Assembly: GCF_009363255.1 (NCBI RefSeq)
Contig: NZ_CP045318.1
Coordinates: forward strand, 844,001-908,000
Direction: 5' to 3'
Length of the DNA stretch: 64,000 nucleotides
Source: Roseivivax sp. THAF197b
Lineage (GTDB): Bacteria; Pseudomonadota; Alphaproteobacteria; Rhodobacterales; Rhodobacteraceae
The notes below the pieces were generated by a model. The model searched no databases, had not been told where the DNA came from, and was given only the letters and a program-made list of their open reading frames with translations. Numbering within the stretch: position 1 is the stretch's first letter; each line of letters opens with the position of its first letter. The position numbers and the translations under genes are program-made. Below are positions 25,951 through 37,043 of the stretch, in pieces.

Positions 25951-27030
25951 CTAGGCGTCGTCCTTGCCGCGGTCCTTGCCGAAAAGATCGGTCAGTGATG
26001 TGGCCACGATGCGCCGCACCGAGGGTTTGCGCCCCTCGGAGAAGGGCAGAGGACGGCAGACCTCCATCGCGGCGACACCGACCCGCGCGGTCAGGGCGCC
26101 ATTGACGAGCCCTTCGCCGAAGCGGCGCGACAGCCGCGCGAGCAACCCGCCGCCCAGGATCGGCTCCAGCATGTCATCGCCCACCGCGACGGCCCCCGTT
26201 GCCACGAGGTGCGAGAAGACCGCGCGTGTCAGGCGCCACGATCCCAGCGTGCCGGATCGCCCGCCATAGACCTCCGCGATGCGGCGGATCATGCGCAGAT
26301 TGGCCGAAAGCGCCGCCGCCACATCGGCAAAGGCCAAGGGCACCAGCGCCGTGACTGCCGCGACCTGCCGGGCCGCGGCCTGCACCTCCGCCGTGGCGCG
26401 GGCATCGAGGGGGCCCAGCACCTCCCGCTCGGCCAGTTGCAGCAGGGCTTCGGCATCGAAGACATCGCCCTGACGCTCGGCGAAGCGCTCCCTTCCCCAG
26501 CGGGTATCATCGCGGCCTTTGTAGAGCGCGGTGAGCTGCGTGGTGACCCCGCGCGCCTCTTCGAGACTGCCTTGCGACAGGGCCGTGTCCGCCGCGCGCT
26601 GCAGCGCATCGAGCCGCTTCAGCCTTGAAAAGGCGGACAATTCCTTGATCGCGATCAGGAGGGTGACCAGCACGAACAGCGCAAAAAGCCCGGTCACGAG
26701 CCAGCCCAAGATCGGATTGGACGCGACGAGTGCCGTGGCGAAATTCCACGCGGCAATGGAGATGACGGTGGTCAGGATCAGGCCTGCGAGCGCCCAGAAC
26801 CAGCGCGCAAGACGCGACGGGCGGCGCGCGGCGAGGGCTGCCGCATTGGCCATCGCGGCCCCCTGCGGCGGGGCATCCGGACCGGAATCTGTGCCGAAAT
26901 CAGCGCCGATATCAGGCACGGGCGGCGCGTCCGCGGGACCGGAGCTGGGCGTGTCCGGGCCCGCCTCGGGCGCGTCGATCTCGATCAGGACGGGGCGGCG
27001 GCGGTCCGCGTCACGCTTTCGGTCGCTCAT
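25951..27030 (-). CDS. ycjF: YcjF family (UPF0283/DUF697) membrane protein
   Basis: A 359-residue inner-membrane protein. The N-terminal ~70 residues are Pro/Asp/Ala-rich and disordered-looking. Two close membrane helices (WALAGLILTTVISIAAWNFA and ILGWLVTGLFALFVLVTLLI) precede a soluble DUF697 domain with RLKRLDALQRAADTALS and a hydrophobic middle part (AAVTALVPLAFADVAAAL). It overlaps the preceding P-loop gene ycjX by four bases (ATGA), the same pair as in E. coli, where these are stress-associated genes. Function is unknown. Confidence 0.88.
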   Translation of the reverse strand: MSDRKRDADRRRPVLIEIDAPEAGPDTPSSGPADAPPVPDIGADFGTDSGPDAPPQGAAMANAAALAARRPSRLARWFWALAGLILTTVISIAAWNFATALVASNPILGWLVTGLFALFVLVTLLIAIKELSAFSRLKRLDALQRAADTALSQGSLEEARGVTTQLTALYKGRDDTRWGRERFAERQGDVFDAEALLQLAEREVLGPLDARATAEVQAAARQVAAVTALVPLAFADVAAALSANLRMIRRIAEVYGGRSGTLGSWRLTRAVFSHLVATGAVAVGDDMLEPILGGGLLARLSRRFGEGLVNGALTARVGVAAMEVCRPLPFSEGRKPSVRRIVATSLTDLFGKDRGKDDA

Positions 27031-28433
27031 AGCCGGTCTCCGATCAGAAATTCCGCCGCCCGGTCGAGCCGGATATGCGGCGGGCCATGGCCGGGGCGCA
27101 GCGACAGCGGGGCGGGCGCGAAGGACATGATGCCGTAATCGCCCGCAAGCCAGTCGGTCTCGTCGCCCGACAGAAGCACGCGCGGATCGGCGGGCAACTC
27201 ACCGGGCCAGAGCGCCGCCTCCCGCCCCGTCTCGAGCAATGTGCCGCGCACGCAATCGAGCCGCTGGCCCTTGATGTCGCGCGTCTCCTCGATGGTGGCG
27301 CGCAGGCTCGCGATGGCCATGGCGCGGGTCTTGGCGCCCGCGAACTCGGCGCGGTCCGACGCCTCGCGGGTCATCGCCTGCATGAGTGCTGTCAGCCGGT
27401 CATGCTGCGCATGGTGCAGATGGTCGGCCTTGGTGGCGGCAAAGAGGATCCGCTCCACCCGCTTGCCCATCAGAAGCTGGCTCAGAAAGGCGTTCCGGCC
27501 GGGGCGAAAGGCGCCGAGGATATCGGCCATGGTCTGGCGCAGATCGGCCAGCGCGTCGGGGCCCTTGTGAATAGCCCCCAAAGCGTCGACCAGCACCACC
27601 TGGCGGTCGATCCGGGCGAAATGATCGCGGAAGAACGGCTTCACCACGCGGGATTTGTAGGCCTCATAGCGCCGCTCGAATTCGCGCCAGAGCGATTTTC
27701 GGGGTGCGCCCTCCTGTGGGGGCAGCGGCGCGAAGGTCAGAACCGGCGAACCCGCGAGATCGCCGGGCAGCAGAAAGCGTCCCGGCGTGCAATCGGAATA
27801 ACCCGCATCGCGCGCGGCATGCAGATAGGCGGTGAAAGTCTCGGCGAGCTTTTGCGCGCGCAGCTCCTCCAGCGCTTGCGCGCTGTCCTCGCCTGCGAGT
27901 GCTTCGCGAAACGCGGCGCCGCTGTCGCGGTTCGACAAGCGCGCGAGCGTCTCGGCGGACCATTCGGCATAGCTTTTGTCCAGAAGGGCAAGGTCCAGCA
28001 GCCATTCGCCGGGATAGTCCACGATATCGAGATGCACCGTGCGCGGTCCCTGAATGCCGCCCAGAAGCCCCGTGGGCCGCACCTTGAGCGACAATCTGAG
28101 CTCCGAGATGGCCCGCGTGCTTTCGGGCCAGCGCGGCGTCTTGGCGGTCAGGGCCGCGAGGTGCTGCTCGTAGTCGAAGCGCGGCAGCGTATCGTCGGGC
28201 TGGGGCTGCAGATAGGCCGCGACGATGCGGCCCTCGGAGGCGGCGCTGAGCTGCCCCATGCGCCCACGCTCCATCATGTTCGCGACGAGCGAGGTGATGA
28301 ATACCGTCTTGCCCGCGCGGGCAAGCCCTGTGACGCCCAGTCGGATCACCGGCTCGAAGAACGTCTCGGACAAGGTGTCGCCCACGCTTTCCACGCCGCG
28401 CGTGAGCCTGTCTGCTATATCCGAGATGATCAC
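27027..28433 (-). CDS. ycjX: YcjX family P-loop NTPase
   Basis: A ~468-residue GTPase-like protein. Walker A is [10 protein letters not shown] near residue 36; the family motif [14 protein letters not shown] and a conserved [10 protein letters not shown] follow. The GTG start at 28433 was chosen because GGAGAAG lies eight bases upstream; a TTG 21 bases earlier is possible. It forms an overlapping pair with ycjF and may anchor at the membrane through it. The Rhodobacterial pair is divergent from truA. The role is unknown; in enterics the locus is part of a stress response. Confidence 0.9.
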   Translation of the reverse strand: MIISDIADRLTRGVESVGDTLSETFFEPVIRLGVTGLARAGKTVFITSLVANMMERGRMGQLSAASEGRIVAAYLQPQPDDTLPRFDYEQHLAALTAKTPRWPESTRAISELRLSLKVRPTGLLGGIQGPRTVHLDIVDYPGEWLLDLALLDKSYAEWSAETLARLSNRDSGAAFREALAGEDSAQALEELRAQKLAETFTAYLHAARDAGYSDCTPGRFLLPGDLAGSPVLTFAPLPPQEGAPRKSLWREFERRYEAYKSRVVKPFFRDHFARIDRQVVLVDALGAIHKGPDALADLRQTMADILGAFRPGRNAFLSQLLMGKRVERILFAATKADHLHHAQHDRLTALMQAMTREASDRAEFAGAKTRAMAIASLRATIEETRDIKGQRLDCVRGTLLETGREAALWPGELPADPRVLLSGDETDWLAGDYGIMSFAPAPLSLRPGHGPPHIRLDRAAEFLIGDRL

Positions 28434-28542
28434 GCGCGCTTCTTCTCCGCTCAAGCCTCACGCGCAAGATAGGCAGTCGGCGCGCGCTTCGCCAGAGGCC
28501 GGGGCTTGCCGCGTGTCGGCACTTTGTCTATCGCCCGGGGCC

Positions 28543-29310
28543 ATGCCGCGATTTGCATTCTTGGTGGAATATGATGGCGCGCCGTTCTCGGGCTGGCAGC
28601 GTCAGAAGGATCAGCCCTCCGTGCAGGGGGCGATCGAGGCCGCGCTTGCGCGGCTCGAGCCGGGGCCGCATACGATCGCCGCCGCCGGACGCACCGATGC
28701 AGGCGTGCATGCGCGCGGGCAGGTGGCGCATGCGGATCTGGCCAAGGACTGGGAGCCGTTCCGCCTGCAGGAAGCGCTCAATCACCATCTGAAGCCGCAG
28801 CCCGTGGCCATCGTTAACGCCGCGCGGGTGGCGGAGGATTGGCATGCGCGCTTCTCGGCGGGCGAGCGGCGCTATCTCTACCGGGTGCTGAACCGCAGGC
28901 CGCGCGCGGTGCTGGAGCCGGGCCATGTCTGGCAGGTGACCCGCCCGCTCGATGTCGATGCCATGCGCGAAGGTGCCAAGGCCTTGATCGGAAAGCACGA
29001 TTTCACAACCTTCCGGTCGACCATGTGTCAGGCGCAAAGCCCGGTAAAGACGCTGGACGCGCTGGAGATCGACGCGGTCGACACCGATGCGGGCCGCGAG
29101 ATCCGGTTCCGCCTGCGGGCGCGGTCCTTCCTGCACAACCAGGTGCGCTCCTTCGTGGGGACGCTTGAGCGGGTCGGGGCGGGAGCATGGCCCCCCGAGG
29201 CGGTCGGCCGCGCCTTGGCGGCTCGCGACCGCGCGGCCTGCGGGCCGGTGGCGCCACCGCAGGGGTTATACCTGATGGGCGTGGGCTACGAGGCCGACCC
29301 GTTCGCGTGA
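28543..29310 (+). CDS. truA: tRNA pseudouridine(38-40) synthase
   Basis: Modifies uridines 38-40 in the tRNA anticodon arm. The 255-residue protein begins [21 protein letters not shown], typical of TruA, and carries the catalytic Asp52 in [15 protein letters not shown]. Later conserved segments are [20 protein letters not shown] and [19 protein letters not shown]. There is no convincing ribosome binding site, but the ATG at 28543 coincides with the start of family similarity. It is divergent from ycjX. Cytoplasmic. Confidence 0.95.
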   Translation: MPRFAFLVEYDGAPFSGWQRQKDQPSVQGAIEAALARLEPGPHTIAAAGRTDAGVHARGQVAHADLAKDWEPFRLQEALNHHLKPQPVAIVNAARVAEDWHARFSAGERRYLYRVLNRRPRAVLEPGHVWQVTRPLDVDAMREGAKALIGKHDFTTFRSTMCQAQSPVKTLDALEIDAVDTDAGREIRFRLRARSFLHNQVRSFVGTLERVGAGAWPPEAVGRALAARDRAACGPVAPPQGLYLMGVGYEADPFA

Positions 29311-29548
29311 CGGCGGGCGTTGTGTTGCGTTTTTCTGGAAAGGTGAAGGGGCTTGGGGCAGCCTGCAGGCGTGTCCGCTGCGAGGGGCCGCAGCCTTGGG
29401 AGCCGAGGGCGGCAAAACGCCGACGCGCTGTTCGGAGCGCCGTGCTGCGTCCGATGTAGGGCCAATCCGCGGCGGGGCAGGCGCGGCCAAGAGGGCCTGT
29501 GGCACGGGCGCGCTTGAAGCGGCGCGTGGGCTTTCTACCTCCTCGGCC

Positions 29549-30214
29549 ATGACACATGCATTGATTATCGGCGCGTCGGGCGGCATCGGCTCCGCAGTGG
29601 CGCAGGAACTGGAGCGGCGCGGCGTGGGGGTGACGGGGCTGTCCCGCTCCGGCAATGGGCTCGATGTCAGGGACGAGGCCTCGGTCGAGGAGCATCTGGG
29701 ACGCCTCGAAGGACCCTACGACCTGATCTTCTGCGCCACCGGCGCGCTGGAGATCGACGGTGCGCGGCCCGAGAAGACGATCCGCGACCTGACCCCCAAG
29801 GCCATCGCCGATCAGGTGGCGCTGAACGCCATCGGACCTGCCATGGTGCTGAAACATGGCGCACGGCTTCTGCCCCGGCGGGAGTCTGCGGTCATGGCCG
29901 TGCTGTCGGCGCGGGTCGGCTCCATCGGAGATAACGGTCTCGGGGGCTGGTATTCCTACCGCACCGCGAAGGCCGCGGTGAACCAGCTCGTGCATTCTGC
30001 TGCCATCGAGTTCGGCCGGACACACAAGAAGCTGTCCTGCGTGGCGCTGCATCCCGGCACCGTCGAGACCGCCTTCACCGCGAAATATGCCGACAATCAT
30101 CCCACCGTCAGCGCGGCGGAGGCGGCGGGGCGGCTTTGCGATGTGTTCGAGCAACTCACGCCCGAGCATAGTGGCGGCTTTTACGATTACGCCATGAAGG
30201 AGATCCCCTGGTGA
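29549..30214 (+). CDS. SDR-family oxidoreductase (C-factor-like)
   Basis: A 221-residue short-chain dehydrogenase. The Rossmann motif is GASGGIGSAVAQEL at residues ~8-21, with the catalytic Ser in LSARVGSIG and the YxxxK pair in YSYRTAKAAVNQL. The nearest family type is the CsgA/C-factor group. Its last codons overlap the photolyase start (GTGA), so the two proteins are translationally coupled. In Rhodobacteraceae similar SDR genes occur beside this photolyase class, but no substrate is known. The ATG was chosen over upstream frames because the beta-alpha-beta fold starts immediately after it. Confidence 0.88.
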   Translation: MTHALIIGASGGIGSAVAQELERRGVGVTGLSRSGNGLDVRDEASVEEHLGRLEGPYDLIFCATGALEIDGARPEKTIRDLTPKAIADQVALNAIGPAMVLKHGARLLPRRESAVMAVLSARVGSIGDNGLGGWYSYRTAKAAVNQLVHSAAIEFGRTHKKLSCVALHPGTVETAFTAKYADNHPTVSAAEAAGRLCDVFEQLTPEHSGGFYDYAMKEIPW

Positions 30215-31737
30215 GCCGTTTGATCCTGGTCCTGGGCGACCAGCTGTCGGAGACCCTGTCGGCGCTCGAGGAGGCCGACAAGTCCCGCGATGTCGTCGTC
30301 ATGGCCGAGGTCGCCGACGAGGCCTCGTACGTGCAACATCACCCCAAGAAGATCGCGCTCATCTTCGCGGCGATGCGAAAATTTGCGGCACGGCTGCGGG
30401 AGGATGGCTGGGATGTGCGCTATACCGCGCTCGACGATACGGAGAATACGGGCTCCATCCCCGGCGAGTTGATGCGCCGCGCCGACGAGTGCGGCGCTAA
30501 GGAGGTGGTCGCCACGCAACCGGGCGAGTTCCGTCTGATCCAGCTTCTCGACGAGATGTCGCTGCCCGTCCGCCAACTGCGCGATACCCGCTTTCTCACC
30601 GATCTCGACTGGTTCGAGGACTGGGCCGAAGGCCGCAAATCGTTGCGGATGGAGTATTTCTATCGCGAGATGCGCAAGAAAACCGGCTACCTGATGGAGG
30701 ATGGCGAGCCTGCGGGCGGCAAGTGGAATTTCGATCACGACAACCGCAAGCCCGCCCCGGACGAGGTTGATTTCGGCGGCCCGATGGAATTCACCCCGGA
30801 CGAGACGGTGGAGGAGGTGCTGGCGCTCGTGGAGGCGCGCTTCGGCAATTCCTTCGGCGACCTGCGGCCCTTCTGGTTCGCGACCGATCAGGGCCAGGCG
30901 CGGCGCGCGCTCACGCATTTCGTCAAACACGCCCTGCCGCGCTTCGGCGACTTCCAGGACGCGATGATGGGAGGCGAGAAGTTCCTCTATCACGCGGTGA
31001 TCTCGGGCTACATGAATATCGGGCTTCTGGACCCGCGCGAGGTCTGCGAGGCCGTGGAAGAGGCCTGGCGCGCGGGTGATGCGCCGATCAACGCGGTCGA
31101 GGGCTTCATCCGGCAGGTCATCGGCTGGCGCGAATACATGCGCGCGATCTACTTCCGCGAAGGGCCCGATTATCCAAGCCGCAACTGGCTCAACCATCAG
31201 CGCAAATTGCCGCCACTTTACTGGGGCGCCGAGACGAAGATGCGCTGCCTGTCGAAGGCGGTGGAGGAGACGCGGGAGGAGGCCTATGCGCACCATATCC
31301 AGCGGCTGATGGTGACGGGCAATTTCGCGCTTCTGGCGGGGATCGACCCGGCGGAGGTCGAGGAATGGTACATGCGGGTCTATTTCGACGCATTCGAATG
31401 GGTCACGGCACCCAATACGGTGGGCATGAGCCAGTTTGCAGATGGCGGCGTGATCGCGTCGAAACCTTACGTGTCCTCGGGCAATTACATCGACAAGATG
31501 TCGGATTATTGCGGCGACTGCGCCTATTCGGTGAAGAAGAAGACGGGCGAGGGGGCCTGTCCCTTCAACCTGCTCTATTGGCACTTCATGGACCGGCACC
31601 GCGACAAGTTCGCCAAGAATCCGCGCATGGCGCAGATGTACGCGACCTGGGACCGGATGAAGGACGACCGCAAGGAGACGGTGCTGCGCGAGGCGGAGGA
31701 TTTCCTGGACCGGATGTCGAAGGAAGAGGTGGTCTGA
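30211..31737 (+). CDS. phrB: FeS-containing cryptochrome/(6-4) photolyase (PhrB/CryB class)
   Basis: Flavoprotein of 508 residues in the bacterial FeS-BCP group, whose members repair (6-4) photoproducts or act as blue-light receptors (Agrobacterium PhrB, Rhodobacter CryB). The four cluster ligands are Cys346, Cys434, Cys437 and Cys450, matching PhrB spacing. Other hallmarks are LILVLGDQLSETLSAL at the N-terminus, the antenna-binding half, and FAD-binding sequences such as HAVISGYMNIGLLDPREV. It uses a GTG start inside the SDR stop. It is likely light- or UV-related, but I cannot tell repair from signalling. Confidence 0.93.
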   Translation: MSRLILVLGDQLSETLSALEEADKSRDVVVMAEVADEASYVQHHPKKIALIFAAMRKFAARLREDGWDVRYTALDDTENTGSIPGELMRRADECGAKEVVATQPGEFRLIQLLDEMSLPVRQLRDTRFLTDLDWFEDWAEGRKSLRMEYFYREMRKKTGYLMEDGEPAGGKWNFDHDNRKPAPDEVDFGGPMEFTPDETVEEVLALVEARFGNSFGDLRPFWFATDQGQARRALTHFVKHALPRFGDFQDAMMGGEKFLYHAVISGYMNIGLLDPREVCEAVEEAWRAGDAPINAVEGFIRQVIGWREYMRAIYFREGPDYPSRNWLNHQRKLPPLYWGAETKMRCLSKAVEETREEAYAHHIQRLMVTGNFALLAGIDPAEVEEWYMRVYFDAFEWVTAPNTVGMSQFADGGVIASKPYVSSGNYIDKMSDYCGDCAYSVKKKTGEGACPFNLLYWHFMDRHRDKFAKNPRMAQMYATWDRMKDDRKETVLREAEDFLDRMSKEEVV

Positions 31738-32025
31738 GAAAATCTGCGGGGGCGGAGCGAAGACCCCAAGGCGCCGCCAGATCCCGCGACACGAGGCGCA
31801 GTCCTCCGTGTGCCGGGCCAGCGCCGCACCGGTGGGCTGGCGCGACAACCTTGGAAATAAGCGCTTTATCCCGTCATATCATCGCGTCGCAGGTGCCGCG
31901 TGCTGGCGTCGCCAAAGCGCCAGACCGGTCGGGCCGGTCCGGCGCTGGCCCGGCGCCTTCGGCGCTGTTCGGGCTGGGCGCTCAAGCCTTCCATCGGCTC
32001 ACGAAGATGCGCGCACCAATCCGCC

Positions 32026-33243
32026 TCACCCCAACTCCGTCACGACCGCTGATGATTGCTCCAGCGTCCGGTGCACCGGGCATTTATCCGCGATCTCCAG
32101 CAACCGCCCCCGCGTCGCCGCATCGAGATCACCCTCCAGCCGGATGCGGCGGTAGAAGTGATCCACTTTCTGCGCCGCCCCGCCCGCATCGGCATCCGCA
32201 TCCCGCGCGTGAAGCTTGTCGTGGTGCACGTCGACTTCTACGTGATCGAGCGGTAGCCCCTTGCGCCGCGCATACATGCGGATCGTCATGGAGGTGCAGG
32301 CGCCGAGCGCCGCGCAGAGCAGGTTGTAGGGCGTAAGCCCCTGATCCGTGCCGCCCATGGATTTGGGTTCGTCAGCGGTGACATGGTGGGGGCCCACCTG
32401 GATATCCTGCAGGAAGCCGCCGGGATCGCATTCCGAGACGCGCACGATGCCTTCCGGCGTGGCCTCGGGCGGGGGCGGGGGCGCGAGGTCGAGATAGCGT
32501 GCGGCCCATGCGGCGATCAGACCGGCGGCATATTCGGCATCCTCGGGCCGTGTGATCAGGTGGTCGGCCTCGTCCAGCGTCACGAAGCTCTTGGGATGCT
32601 TGGCGGCCGTGAAGATGGCGGTGGCGTTCTCGATCCCGACCTGCGCGTCGCGCGGCGCGTGCATTACCAGAAGGGCGCGTTTCAGATGGGCGATGATCGG
32701 CGCCAACTCGGTTGCTGCGACGTCGCGGACGAAATCACGCCCGATGCGAAAGGGGCGCCCGCCCAGATCCACCTCTGCCGCGCCCTCCGTTTCGATCCGC
32801 TCCAGCGCGTCCGCAAAATTATGGGTCACATGACCGGGATCGAAAGGCGCGCCGATCGTGGCGACTGCGCGGGCCGAGGCGATCTCGGGCGCGGCTTTCA
32901 GCACCGCGGCACCGCCCAGCGAATGGCCGATGAGCAGTTGCGGCGCCATGCCGCGCGCCGCGAGAACGCCCGCCGCGGCCACCAGATCGCCGACATTCGT
33001 GGTGAAGGACGTATGCTCGAACTCGCCGCCGGAATGGCCGAGCCCGGTGAAATCGAAGCGCAGAACCGCGATGCCTTCGGCGGCCAACCGCGCCGCGATA
33101 CGCCGGGCGGCGGCGATATCCTTGCCGCAGGTGAAGCAATGCGCAAAGAGCGCCGTGGCCAGATGGGGCCCGTCCGGCATGTCGAGCCGCCCGGCAAGCT
33201 TTGCCCCGGACGGCCCATCGAAGGTGATCTTCTCGCTGGCCAT
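32026..33243 (-). CDS. Alpha/beta-hydrolase-OsmC fusion protein
   Basis: A 405-residue two-domain protein. Residues ~1-255 form an alpha/beta hydrolase with the nucleophile elbow IGHSLGGAA and an acidic/His pair (MHAPRD, DEADHLI). Residues ~265-405 are an OsmC/Ohr-like domain with one conserved cysteine in LGACTSMTIRMYA and the second in DKCPVHRTLE, the peroxidatic pair of that family. This fusion is known in proteobacteria and is suspected to combine ester hydrolysis with thiol-peroxidase chemistry. It is convergent with the photolyase gene over a 288-base gap in which I see no gene. Confidence 0.9.
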   Translation of the reverse strand: MASEKITFDGPSGAKLAGRLDMPDGPHLATALFAHCFTCGKDIAAARRIAARLAAEGIAVLRFDFTGLGHSGGEFEHTSFTTNVGDLVAAAGVLAARGMAPQLLIGHSLGGAAVLKAAPEIASARAVATIGAPFDPGHVTHNFADALERIETEGAAEVDLGGRPFRIGRDFVRDVAATELAPIIAHLKRALLVMHAPRDAQVGIENATAIFTAAKHPKSFVTLDEADHLITRPEDAEYAAGLIAAWAARYLDLAPPPPPEATPEGIVRVSECDPGGFLQDIQVGPHHVTADEPKSMGGTDQGLTPYNLLCAALGACTSMTIRMYARRKGLPLDHVEVDVHHDKLHARDADADAGGAAQKVDHFYRRIRLEGDLDAATRGRLLEIADKCPVHRTLEQSSAVVTELG

Positions 33244-33326
33244 GATGCCCCCTTGCTGCGCGATTTAGCCGCGTCAGGGACATCTAGGCATGGCGGCCTG
33301 CGTTGCGGCCACTCATTTCAGTCGGC

Positions 33327-33539
33327 TCACGCCTTCCTGACTTCGGTGATCGATTTCAGCACGGAGGTTCCGTCTTCCTGCTCGATCATGAAGGCGGGTT
33401 CATTCACGGAGGCATGGCGCGTGACCTCATTGCCCTTGATCGTGCGGGTCACGTCTTGGGTGAAGCGCTCCTTGATCTCGCCCGAGGCGGTACCGTCGCC
33501 CCAATCCCATTCCACGCGGTCGCCGGTGGCATATCCCAT
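33327..33539 (-). CDS. Small TUDOR-like (HVA1/DUF2945) protein
   Basis: A 70-residue protein matching the hypervirulence-associated TUDOR-domain family: VGDRVEWxWG-type start (TGDRVEWDWGDGTASGEI), then VTRTIKGNEVTRHAS and FMIEQEDGTSVLKS. These are small single-domain cytoplasmic proteins widespread in bacteria with unknown function. The gene lies between the OsmC fusion and the MORN protein, all on the minus strand. Confidence 0.85.
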   Translation of the reverse strand: MGYATGDRVEWDWGDGTASGEIKERFTQDVTRTIKGNEVTRHASVNEPAFMIEQEDGTSVLKSITEVRKA

Positions 33540-33611
33540 AATCGCTCTCCTATCACTTTGGCAGAGGAACGCGGTGCTCAGGCGCGGGGTTCCCGCGCAT
33601 GGGGGCCAGGC

Positions 33612-35087
33612 TCAGTTCTCGGGCGCGTCTGGGGTGTCGGGCGTTTCGGTGGCCTCGTACTCGGGCGCGGGGCCGGTCTCCCCCTCGGCCAGCGCACCGT
33701 TGACCCATTCGCCGCGGGCCTGTTCGCCCGTGGCATAGCGCATCGTGCCGGTGCCCTGGCGTTTGCCGCCGATGAACGTGCCTTCGTAGACATCGCCATT
33801 GGCATAGGTCGCAACGCCCGTGCCTTCGATTTCGCCGTCGGCCCATTCGCCCGAATATTCGAACCCGTCCGGCATCACGATCCGGCCCTCGCCATGGCGC
33901 TGCCCGTCAAGGAACGCGCCTTCATAGACCGTGCCATCGGGATAGGTGGCAGTGCCCTGGCCCTCACGCTCGCCCTCGACCCATTCGCCCTCGTAGCGGT
34001 AGCCGTCGGGATAGGTCATGGTGCCGAGCCCGTGGTTCTTGGCGTTCTGGAAGCCGCCTTCGTAGATCAGGCCGTTGGCATAGACCGCGCGGCCCTCGCC
34101 CTCGATGACACCCTCGACCCAGTCGCCCTCATAGGTCGAGCCGTCGGGATAGGTGATCTTGCCCTTGCCATTGGCCAGATCGCCCCGGAACTGGCCCTCG
34201 TAGACCGAGCCATCGGGATAGGTGACGCGGCCTTCGCCCTCGATCTCGCCCGCGATCCAGTTGCCGGTATAGACATAGCCGTCTGCGCCGCGAAACGTGC
34301 CCTGACCCTCGCGCTGATCGGCGACAAATTCACCCTCGTAGACATCGCCATTTTCGTAGGTGACTTTCCCCTGACCTTCGCGGCGGCCCGCGACCAGCTC
34401 GCCTTCGTAGATGTCGCCATTGGGTTGCGTCAGCTTGCCGACCCCGTCGATCTGGCCGTCATCCCACATGCCCTCATAGACCAGACCGTCGGTCATGATC
34501 AGCGTGCCTTCGCCGTCGCGCTGGCCGTCCGCGACGCGACCCTCATAGGTGGAACCATCTGGATAGGTGATCTTGCCCCGACCTTCCTTGGTGCCGTTGA
34601 CCCAGTCGCCTTCGTAGATGTAACCGCCGGGCGAGGTCATGGTGCCGCGCCCGTGATGGAGCGCATTGCGGAACGAGCCTTCGTAGCGCACGCCATTGGC
34701 ATAGACCGCGATGCCCTGGCCGGTGATCTTGCCGTCCTTCCAGGTGCCCTCGTAGGTGCCGCCATCGGCGAAGACGATGCGGCCCACGCCATCGGGTTTC
34801 CCGGCCTCGAACTCGCCTTCGTAGATCGACCCGTTGGGGAAGCGCGCGACACCCTGGCCGCGGATCTCGCCCTCGACCCAGTCGCCTGTGTACTCGTAGC
34901 CGTTGGGCAGCGTGTAGGTGCCGGTGCCGTGTTGCAGCCCGTCCTTGAAAGTGCCCTCGTAGACGCCGCCATCATCGTATTGCTTCGAGATGACCTCGCC
35001 GTCCTGTGCCATCGCCACGCCCGAGACACCGAGCCCCAGGGCCAGAAGGCCCGCGCGCAGGAAGATGGTTCGGCTGTTCTGTGTCAT
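33612..35087 (-). CDS. Exported MORN-repeat protein
   Basis: A 491-residue protein with a signal peptide (IFLRAGLLALGLGVSGVAMAQ) followed by 18 MORN repeats of exactly 23 residues from residue 41 to 454 (type YEGxFxxGxxxGxGxxxYPDG), a degenerate 19th and an acidic Pro/Thr/Glu tail. The repeats form a flat beta-sheet solenoid; most MORN proteins bind membranes or partners. Repeats 1-9 and 10-18 are paralogous block by block, so the array arose through duplication of a 207-residue unit. Location is probably periplasmic or secreted. It is divergent from nadE. No ligand can be assigned. Confidence 0.9.
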   Translation of the reverse strand: MTQNSRTIFLRAGLLALGLGVSGVAMAQDGEVISKQYDDGGVYEGTFKDGLQHGTGTYTLPNGYEYTGDWVEGEIRGQGVARFPNGSIYEGEFEAGKPDGVGRIVFADGGTYEGTWKDGKITGQGIAVYANGVRYEGSFRNALHHGRGTMTSPGGYIYEGDWVNGTKEGRGKITYPDGSTYEGRVADGQRDGEGTLIMTDGLVYEGMWDDGQIDGVGKLTQPNGDIYEGELVAGRREGQGKVTYENGDVYEGEFVADQREGQGTFRGADGYVYTGNWIAGEIEGEGRVTYPDGSVYEGQFRGDLANGKGKITYPDGSTYEGDWVEGVIEGEGRAVYANGLIYEGGFQNAKNHGLGTMTYPDGYRYEGEWVEGEREGQGTATYPDGTVYEGAFLDGQRHGEGRIVMPDGFEYSGEWADGEIEGTGVATYANGDVYEGTFIGGKRQGTGTMRYATGEQARGEWVNGALAEGETGPAPEYEATETPDTPDAPEN

Positions 35088-35276
35088 GCTGCTCTTTCCC
35101 GCCCGTTCGGCCGCATCATGCGGGCTGTTGCCGTGAAATTAGTCAACGGGGCCAAGCGATACAATGTCTTTTGGCCGCAGCCCGACCCGGTTGGCAGGGA
35201 TGCGCGCGCCCTCTGCCTTCCCCTCGGGGCCCCATCTGCTATGTGGGCGGGAAATGCAGCAAGAGGCTGAGATTTC

Positions 35277-36944
<1,668 letters not shown>

Positions 36945-37043
36945 GCGGCCGCCGTGGCCGACGGGTCACGGGGCGCGCAGCTCGGGCGGGAAGAGCCGTG
37001 GAAGGGTCATGATCTTGGCCCAAAGTCCGGGCAGACAGGCGCC

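Noticed and set aside
33327..33539. Possible toxin-antitoxin partner role for the small TUDOR-like protein
   Set aside because: It has no adjacent partner of toxin size, and the family is a stand-alone small domain.
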